Shown: in pieces, positions 27,356-33,650 of the stretch
Numbering within the stretch: position 1 is the first letter of the stretch
Layout: every line of letters begins with the position of its first letter
Assembly: GCA_963808455.1 (NCBI GenBank)
Contig: CAWEHT010000255.1
Location: forward strand, 1-33,650
Direction of reading: 5' to 3'
Source: CAWEHT01 sp963808455
GTDB lineage: Bacteria; Chloroflexota; Anaerolineae; CG2-30-64-16
DNA: 33,650 nucleotides
Program-made: the position numbers and the translations under genes
Notes under the pieces: model-generated
Database searches by the model: none
Told to the model about the DNA's origin: nothing
The model's input: only the letters and a program-made list of their open reading frames with translations

Positions 27356-28227
27356 TCACTGCCGGTTGGCGGACTCGGGCGCGGGCGGGGGCAAGTCGTC
27401 CGCGGAAAGGCGGCGCGCGCCGCCGGCGACAAAAATCCGTCCCTCCGCATCCACGCGCAAAACAGGGCGGGTGCCGGTGTACACATGGGTTTGGCGAACG
27501 ACCCACTGGCCTTCGGGATTAATCACACCATATATGAAAGACCTGGCGCCCGTCTGGCTCAGAACATGCAAATTGTTGAATAGGTCAATCTGCGCTTCCG
27601 GCACGGTGAATGAGGTCATGCGGGTCATGGGGAAGACGCGCAAAATTTTGCCCCTGCTGTCGGCCAGCCGGAAATAGAGTTTCAATTCCTTCAGATGACT
27701 GGCTTTCAACAAACTATAACTGCGGACCTCCGGCGCGGCATTGGTCGCGCCCAGCGCCGGCGGCATCCCAAATTCCAAATTGGCCAAATTGGGCAACGGC
27801 ACGCCGTTGGCGACGGTGAACGAAACGGGCTTGCAGACCACTCCTGCCCCCATTGCGGAATGCGGATTCTCGCCGTGATGCAATATCGGCCCGGCTGGCG
27901 AAAGTCAAAGAATGGCGTCGGATTCAATGGCCGGGTCCCCGCTTCGCCCGAGAGCAGGGAAAACCCGCCCTGCAAGGGCATGTCCCCCAGCCTGGGGCAA
28001 ACGACATTATTCTCGCCCATGATGGACACAACCAGCCAATCGTTGTCCGCGCCCAAAAAGATTTCCTGGCCGGAACGGTTGGTGATGCGGACTTTTAACT
28101 GGAGGTCTTCGCCGGGAAGGTATTGGTCCTGGGCCAGTTGCAACTGCGCCGTCACGCCGTTGAGTTGCGCCTGGAGGGGCCAGGCCGCCAGCAGAGCCAG
28201 CGCGGCCAGAAGACCAATCTTTTTCAT
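27356..28227 (-). CDS. secreted protein of unknown function, frameshifted
   Basis: An exported protein of about 290 aa. The start is ATG 28227, giving a clean signal peptide (MKKIGLLAALALLAAWPLQAQ, cleavage after AQA-type site). The mature part begins with an Ig-like strand pattern (QLQLAQDQYLPGEDLQLKVRITNRSG) and is all-beta in character. An indel near 27850 moves the frame, after which VSFTVANGVPLPNLANLEF and later VPEAQIDLFNNLHVLSQTG follow to the stop at 27356. It converges on the HAD gene, whose stop is adjacent. I do not recognise a family; it resembles conserved Verrucomicrobiota hypothetical proteins. Confidence 0.65.
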
Positions 28228-28324
28228 GCGCTTGCAGTGTAGGCCGCGGGACAACTGGCTGGCAAGCGCCAAAGCGTCGCCCGCCCGTTCCAAATCCCAA
28301 TCCCAATCCTTAAAAACGCGGTGA

Positions 28325-28455
28325 AAGCCACAGATGAACACAGATGGACACAGATCAGAAGGAGTTGCGGAAGCAAAAGGAATCACCCAACGGGTGAAAT
28401 ATTCTTCTGTGAAAAATCTGTGGTCATCCGTGGTCATCTGTGTCAATCTGTGGCC
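28325..28455. repeat. inverted-repeat element made of CACAGAT units
   Basis: The left arm (28325-28355) is CACAGAT repeated with a 10-bp period; the right arm (28416-28455) is its imperfect complement (ATCTGTG/GGTCAT units). About 60 bp lie between. Such ACAGATGAACACAGAT sequences occur as dispersed repeats in many environmental genomes, including Verrucomicrobiota. It sits between two divergent genes and could form a long hairpin. Confidence 0.7.
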
Positions 28456-28489
28456 TCTTGAATTCCAACCGCCGAATTTAGGTTAAACA

Positions 28490-28977
28490 ATGCAGCCCGC
28501 GCCAAACTCCCGCAACCTCGATTTCATCCAGCGCGCCATTCAACTGGCCGCGGAACACATGCGCGCCGGGGACGGCGGACCCTTCGGCGCCGTCCTGGCG
28601 CGGGAAAATGAAATCATCGCCACCGGCTGAACCAGGTCGCCTCGAGCAACGACCCGACGGCCCATGCGGAAATCATGGCCATTCGCGCGGCGGCGGCGCG
28701 CCTGGGCACGTTTGTATTGCCCGGATGCGTTCTTTACGCCAGTTGCGAGCCGTGCCCGATGTGTCTGGGCGCGGCCTGGTGGGCGCGGGTGGAGCGCATT
28801 GTCTTCGCCGCCACGCGAACGGACGCCGCCGGGGCGGGATTCGGCGACGAGAAACTCTACCGTGAATTGGCCCTGCCCCCGGCCTCCCGCCGCCTGCCCA
28901 TGCAACAAATTCTACGTGACAAAGCCGTCGAGGTCTTCGAGGAATGGCGTCGCATGCCGGGAAAAGTCATGTATTGA
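28490..28977 (+). CDS. guaD: guanine deaminase (cytidine-deaminase fold), frameshifted
   Basis: A zinc-dependent deaminase of about 162 aa, converting guanine to xanthine in the cytoplasm if the assignment holds. The start is ATG 28490. It has GGPFGAVLA, then NDPTAHAEIMAIR (His-Ala-Glu: zinc ligand and proton shuttle) and EPCPMCLGAAWWAR (two Cys ligands), and ends in RDKAVEVFEEW. The phrases SNDPTAHAE, LGAAWWAR and TDAAGAGFGDE favour guanine deaminase of the Bacillus type over tRNA adenosine deaminase. A base is missing near 28630, creating a false TGA after IIATG. Confidence 0.75.
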
Positions 28978-29026
28978 AATTTATGAAAAACTTGGGACAC
29001 CACCACCGAACAGATGGAGAATGACA

Positions 29027-29377
29027 ATGGACAAACTTGACGAAATCTCACGCAAACGGAAGAAGGCGCATCACAAGCTCGTTTCACTGAAGTCGAAGGT
29101 TTACGAGGCATTTTCTCCAGATGGAGCAAGCCGCCTTTGCGGACGGCGCTCTCCCCAAAAAGACAAAGGAATTGATCGCCATCGGCATCTCCGTGCTGAT
29201 GGACTGCGAGTCCTGCATGCAGTGGCATATTGATCAGGCGGCGCATGCGGCGCCACGGTGCGTGAGATTCTGGAAGCCATCGAAGTCGGCATTGAGATGG
29301 GCGCCGGCCGGGCAACGGTTTCAGCCCGGTTCGCTCTGGATGTCATGGAGCGGGCATTTCCCAATGCGAAGCCTTGA
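29027..29377 (+). CDS. carboxymuconolactone decarboxylase/AhpD-like protein, two frameshifts
   Basis: A small alpha-helical protein of about 116 aa. The start is ATG 29027 with GGAGA 6 nt upstream. The redox motif DCESCMQWHI (Cys-x-x-Cys-x-x-x-His) is the AhpD-type signature, preceded by KKTKELIAIGISVL. Indels near 29115 and 29255 shift the frame twice; the restored end is GATVREILEAIEVGIEM to FPNAKP. Family members act as thiol peroxidase partners or decarboxylases, so a thiol-redox role is likely. Confidence 0.75.
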
Positions 29378-29392
29378 GCCTTTCCCTGGCTT

Positions 29393-30154
29393 ATGCCCGG
29401 TCGGCGCGCAATTAAATCCATGCTGCGAATAGTGGCAATCTTGTTGGTCTGCTACGTTGCCTTGGTTGCGATTACCTGGTTCCGGCAACGCTCCATGCTC
29501 TTTTTCCCGACGCACGACGCGCCCGCCACCAGCCTGGCTCCGTGGTCGGACGGCTCCCGCGTGATAGGCTGTTGCCGGGAGGCGCCAAACGCCCGCGCGA
29601 TTTGGTTGATGCTGCACGGGAACGGCGGCCAGGCTGAAAACAGAGATTACGTCCTGCAGCGCATGTCCGGGCAGGATTCCCTCTACGTGCTGGAGTACCC
29701 TGGATACGGCTCTCGTGAAGGCAGTCCCTCCCTGGAATCCATGAACCGGGCGGCCTCGGAGGCGTATCAACTCTTGCGCTCGCGCAATCCGAACACCCCG
29801 GTTTGTGTCCTGGGCGAGTCCATTGGCAGCGGCCCCGCCTGCGCCCTGGCCCGGGAGAAAATTGCGCCGGACAAAATCGTGCTGGTGGTGCCTTTCGATA
29901 CATTGGTGAACGTGGCCGCCAAACATTTCCCCTTCCTGCCAATCCGGCTCCTGCTCCGGGACGCTTGGGATAACGTGGAATCACTGAGACACTATGCCGG
30001 ACCCGTTGAGATTTTCGGAGCCAGGGACGACACGATCATCCCGATCAGACATGCCAGAGCCTTGGCCAGACAGATTCCCGGCTCTCAGTTCATCGAGCTT
30101 CCTTGCGGCCACAACGACTGGTCGCAAGAGGATCAGGTGAAGATCAAACGATGA
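29393..30154 (+). CDS. membrane-anchored alpha/beta hydrolase
   Basis: An intact 253-aa protein. A single N-terminal membrane helix (LRIVAILLVCYVALVAITWF) anchors it, then an alpha/beta-hydrolase domain like the BEM46/ABHD13 group: LMLHGNGGQAENR, EYPGYGSREG, nucleophile elbow LGESIGSG, acid in GARDDTIIP and the catalytic His in CGHNDW. All catalytic positions are present. ATG 29393 begins 15 bases after the previous stop; ATG 29420 is an equally good start since neither has a clear Shine-Dalgarno. Substrate unknown. Confidence 0.85.
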   Translation: MPGRRAIKSMLRIVAILLVCYVALVAITWFRQRSMLFFPTHDAPATSLAPWSDGSRVIGCCREAPNARAIWLMLHGNGGQAENRDYVLQRMSGQDSLYVLEYPGYGSREGSPSLESMNRAASEAYQLLRSRNPNTPVCVLGESIGSGPACALAREKIAPDKIVLVVPFDTLVNVAAKHFPFLPIRLLLRDAWDNVESLRHYAGPVEIFGARDDTIIPIRHARALARQIPGSQFIELPCGHNDWSQEDQVKIKR

Positions 30155-30202
30155 ACGCGTACTTAAAGGATCCAAATTGAAGAAGAATAAGACGCAAGCA
30201 GT

Positions 30203-30303
30203 AAAAGCGGCGGAGGGCCGCTGCACTCCAGGACGCTGCCGCGTTGTTGACGATTTTCGAAAGGCGCGAAGCGTCTTGGAGTGCGCCAGCCCTCTGGCGC
30301 TTT
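30203..30303. repeat. palindromic dispersed-repeat-like element
   Basis: The left arm (30203-30243) and right arm (30265-30303) are imperfect inverted copies. The words AAAGCGGCGGAGGG and GCACTCCAGGACGC pair with GCGTCTTGGAGTGC and CCCTCTGGCGCTTT. About 21 bp form the loop. This closely resembles a high-copy repeat I recall from Pedosphaera-type Verrucomicrobiota. It lies in the 295-bp gap before the GH2 gene and might act as a terminator-like hairpin. Confidence 0.7.
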
Positions 30304-30449
30304 GGGATGGATTGCGAGTCCACAACGACAAAAAGCTGGTCTGAAAATCGGGATAAAGATTGAGACGGATGAAAACTATTAGCGCCGTTCATGGTTTGGC
30401 TTGCGTTCCCGGCGGCGGACGCACATTTTGGCCTTCGGCGACAATAATT

Positions 30450-32853
30450 ATGAAATTACTCTTCACACTCGGGCTTGCCGCTCTCGCTTACGCTGGATGC
30501 ACGATGCAGTCGCAGGCACAATCAACCGCAACCTCTCCACGCCAGTCCATTCCTCTGACGACTTGGGAGTTTGTCGAAGACAGTGAAACCAATGCGACAA
30601 CGATCCAACCACCGGCGACGGCGGAGTGGAGGCAAGTCGCCGTTCCGCATGTCTTTCGCCAATCCGGCTTGCCCGACAACTCCGCCGGTTGGTATCGCCA
30701 GTCCATAACGCTGACCGAGTCCGACCTGAACCAGCGCGTGTATCTGGAGCTGGAAGGGGCCGCCTCGGTGAAGGACGTCTTCGTCAATGGCCGGTTCATC
30801 GGCCGGCACAAGGGCGCGTTTTCGGCATCCGCCTTTGACCTGACCGACGCGCTGAAGACCGGCCAGGCCAACACCCTGGCCGTGCGCGTGAGCAACCGCG
30901 ACAACGAGGCGCGGAACTGCTTCTCGCGCTCCACGCTTTACTACGTCAATGGCGGCATGTTCCGCAAGGCCTGGCTGGTGAAAACCGGCGCGGTGCATAT
31001 TTTCCCGGACATGGGTTCGAGCGGCGTTTATTTGACTCCCGGCAACATCACCGGCACAGCGCCGATCTCAACGCGCTGACGGTGGTGCGGAATCCCCTCG
31101 CCGTCGCCCGTTGAGGTGGTGGTCCGCCATTTTGTCACCGGCCCCGGTAACACGGCTTGCGCGCAGTTCGAGACGAAACAAACCATTGCCGCCGGGGAAA
31201 CGGCACAGGATCAAGGCCGGCGGGAAAAATCGCCCATCCCAAACTCTGGGACATTGGGCGGCCCAATCTTTACACGGTCCGCACTGAAATCAGCGTCGGC
31301 GGACAGGTCAGCGACGCGGTGACGGAGCGCGTGGGACTGCGCACCATCGCGTTCCAGGACAAGCACTTTTTCCTGAACGGGCGCGAGACGCAGTTTCGCG
31401 GCGTCAACAAGCACGCGCAAAACGAATACGCCTGGAACGCGGTGAGCGATGACGATCTGCGCCGCGAATGGCAGGGCATGGCCGATCTGGGCGCGAATCT
31501 GGTGCGGCTGCCGCATTATCCGCACAGCCGCCTGGAATACGACCTCGCGGACGAGCGCGGCATTCCGGTCTGGGCCGAGAACGGCTTCGCGGGGCAGATT
31601 TGGACAGGCCAGGGCGACCAGGAAAAAACCGTCACGCCCGACGGCGAGCGCCTGACGCGCGAGATGGTGCGGCAAAACTGGAACCATCCCAGCATCCTTT
31701 TTTGGAGCGCCGGCAACGAGACCATTGTGGATGTCGTCAGCCACTACGCCGGCGTGATCCGGCAGGAAGAGGACCCCGCGCGCCTGGTGACTTACGCGGC
31801 CAATGACAAGGAACCCCGGAACTGCGATTTTGTGGCGCACAACACCTACGACGGCTGGTACACCAGCGGCCCCTACACCGATTTCGCCAAACTTCCCGAC
31901 AATGCCATCGTTTCCGAAACCGGATCGGGCGATTGGATCACCCACCACGTTCCTTACGGCACCATCAAGTGGACGGTTGATAAATATCGAGCCGGAGGAG
32001 TACTCGGAGATGTTCGCCGAGTACCGGCTCCAGACCGTTTGCCGCGATGACGTGAAAAACCGCCCCATGTTTCTATGGTGGAACTTCCGCGAGTTCTACA
32101 ACTTGAAGTTCAAAAACAATCGCAACACCAAGGGGCTGCTGACGCTGGCGGGCATGCCGAAGGACACTTTCTTTTTATTTCAGTCATTCCTCAATCCCGC
32201 CAGGCCGGTGGTGCATCTTTGCGGGCGGCGCCACTTTCTGCGCGCCTTCGCGGCGGACAATGGCATAAAGGCCTGCTCCAACGCCAAAGAATTGCAGTTG
32301 ACACTGAACGGGGCGCCCCGGGGGAAAATCAGCAATGGCAGTTACCGCATACCGGATTCCGCAATGAAAATGAAGAACGGAACCGTCCGGCCCGTGCCCG
32401 GCATCCCGGTGGCGAACGTCTTCTTCTGGAAAACGCCGCTCAAGCCGGGGCGCAACGTTGTGGAAGTGAACGACGGCCGGGGGCACGGCGACCGCATGAT
32501 TATTTATCAAACACCGGCCAATGCCCCGGACCCCGCCGCGCTGGTGCAGGATTTGCAAAGTTCCAATCCGGGAAATTCCGCCTGCTTTATTGACCGTCCC
32601 GTCGAGTCGCAAGGGCCGGTTTATACCGACGTGGATGGTTCCTCCGACAACACATTCGACGTGCTGCCCAACGAGGTTGAAGGCGCGGATTGGATCGCCA
32701 CGCGCCGCCTGAGCGACCCCAGGCTCAAAACCGATCTCGAGTTCCGCATCAACCCGTCCGCAAAAGGCGCGACGGTTTTTGTGCTCTTCTCCACCGGCGC
32801 TTATCCGACCGTTACGTTGAAGCAGCCGGACCCGGCCATTGCCAGCGCGGCGC
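30450..32853 (+). CDS. secreted GH2-family glycosidase, frameshifted and joined to PstS
   Basis: A beta-galactosidase/glucuronidase-type enzyme of about 800 aa. The start is ATG 30450, with a signal peptide (MKLLFTLGLAALAYAGC; the Cys may be a lipobox). The sugar-binding domain shows AVPHVFRQSGLPDNSAGWYR and KDVFVNGRFIGRHKG. An Ig-like domain follows, then the TIM barrel: FRGVNKHAQNEYAW, ANLVRLPHYPHS, acid/base Glu in LFWSAGNE and nucleophile Glu in IVSETGSGDW. A further C-terminal region ends near YPTVTLKQ. Indels near 31060, 31105, 31205 and 31985 break the frame. The last codons pass in frame into PstS, so the natural stop is missing. It would degrade plant or algal polysaccharides. Confidence 0.8.
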
Positions 32854-32862
32854 CCGACGCGC
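32845..32862. other. chimeric join 2 (Verrucomicrobiota-like / proteobacterial-like)
   Basis: The GH2 C-terminus (TVTLKQPDPAIASA) passes directly into the middle of PstS (DAPLKPEELDKASL) in one frame. PstS lacks its signal peptide and first about 70 residues. No mobile element marks the spot. Confidence 0.75.
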
Positions 32863-33650
32863 CCCTCAAGCCCGAGGAACTGGACAAGGCCAGCCTGTTG
32901 ATCCAGTTCCCAGTGGTCATGGGAGGTGTGGTTCCGGTGATCAATGTCGCCGGCATCAAAGCGGGCGAATTAAAGCTGCGCCGGATGTGCTGGCGGACAT
33001 CTTCCTCGGGCAAGATCAAGAAGTGGAATGACCCACGGCTGGAGCAGAGCAACCCTGGTCTCAAGCTGCCCCAACACGGCGGTGACCGTGGTGCACCGGT
33101 CGGACGGCTCCGGTACGACCTGGGATCTTCACGAACTATGTGGCCAAGGTCAGTCCCGAATGGTCCAAGGCCGTCGGCAGCGACAAATCAGTTGCATGGC
33201 CGACCGGAGTGGGGGGCAAGGGGATCAGGGCGTGGCTTCGTACGTTCAGCGAATCAACGGCGCCATTGGCTACGTCGAATCGGCCTATGCCATCCAGAAT
33301 CACATGGCCCACGCCAAGCTGAAGAACCACGACGGCAAATTCGTCGATCCCACGGATGACAGCGTGCAGGCCGCTGCCAAAGGCGCTGACTGGACGCACG
33401 CTCGCCGTTTCTACGTGGTTCTCACCGATCAGGCGGGTGCCACCTGGTGGCCCATCACCGGCGCCTCCTTCGTGCTGGTTCACCGCCAGCAGAAGGATGC
33501 TGATACCGGTCGCGCGGTCTTGCGCTTTTTCGACTGGGGCTACCGCAACGGCGGTGCGGCGGCAGAGGAGCTGGGCTACATCCCCGTGCCGGCGAGCGTG
33601 GTGGATGTCATCAGGAAAAACCTGGGAAAAGGACCTGAAGGACACCGGCA
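32854..33650 (+). CDS. pstS: phosphate ABC transporter substrate-binding protein PstS, partial, many frameshifts
   Basis: The C-terminal three quarters of the periplasmic phosphate-binding protein of the PstSCAB importer. It opens with LKPEELDKASL and QFPVVMGGVVPV, then, across several frames, ADIFLG, IKKWNDPRLEQSNPGLKLP, the phosphate-binding loop VHRSDGSGTTW, KVSPEWSKAVGSDKSVAWP, YVQRINGAIGYVESAYA, PITGASFVLVHRQQKD and FFDWGYRNGGAAAEELGYIPVP. At least five indels in 800 bp (near 32985, 33010, 33075, 33128, 33220 and 33610), mostly at homopolymers, break it. The phrases match PstS of Betaproteobacteria as I remember them. Both ends are missing: the N-terminus by the join, the last residues by the window edge. 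Confidence 0.85.

Overview
The window reads as three unrelated pieces of environmental (metagenomic) DNA joined end to end. Positions 1 to about 25,895 are GC-rich and look like Chloroflexota (Anaerolineae-type): lipoproteins with long Pro/Thr linkers and bacterial SH3 domains, a giant secreted subtilase ending in a YLPL-type tail, strong Shine-Dalgarno sites and many ATG/GTG/TTG starts. From about 25,896 to 32,853 the base composition drops, the gene set looks like Verrucomicrobiota (Pedosphaera-type), and two inverted-repeat elements of a kind I associate with that group appear. From about 32,854 to the end is part of a proteobacterial-type phosphate-binding protein PstS. Both joins fall inside genes and happen to be in frame, giving SDR::Rrf2 and GH2::PstS 'fusions' that I interpret as assembly or library chimeras, not natural proteins. 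These taxonomic calls rest on remembered family features, not on a search.

Sequence quality: nearly every long gene is broken by single-base indels, often at homopolymers, at roughly one per kilobase and more densely at the right end. The reading frame resumes immediately with intact motifs each time. I therefore annotate these as single CDS with frameshifts and treat them as probable sequencing errors.

Layout of the Chloroflexota part: an alpha/beta hydrolase (minus, cut by the left edge); an SH3 lipoprotein, a GNAT acetyltransferase and an M24 peptidase (plus); two tandem zinc-ribbon microproteins (minus); a ~1,600-residue secreted subtilase with beta-helix, seven-bladed propeller and FN3-like domain (plus); a small zinc-ribbon ORF and an AF2212-type antitoxin; then a long minus-strand block that reads, in transcription order, lipoprotein membrane-fusion protein, RND transporter, SH3 lipoprotein, NarL-type histidine kinase and LuxR-type response regulator. 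That block looks like an envelope stress or efflux unit with its own two-component system. It is followed by a repeat-bearing SH3 lipoprotein and a four-gene plus-strand operon (PHP-domain protein, class II aldolase, duplicated-Rossmann MDR dehydrogenase, sorbitol-6-phosphate-dehydrogenase-like SDR). The operon has a well-formed promoter with a direct-repeat site upstream and a palindromic operator over the start point. It is the best candidate here for an uncharacterised pathway, probably sugar-alcohol or sugar-phosphate catabolism.

The Verrucomicrobiota part holds an Rrf2 regulator C-terminus, an acyl-CoA thioesterase, a HAD phosphatase, a secreted protein of unknown function, guanine deaminase, an AhpD/carboxymuconolactone-decarboxylase-like protein, a membrane-anchored alpha/beta hydrolase and a secreted GH2 glycosidase. 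I saw no rRNA, tRNA, CRISPR array or transposase.
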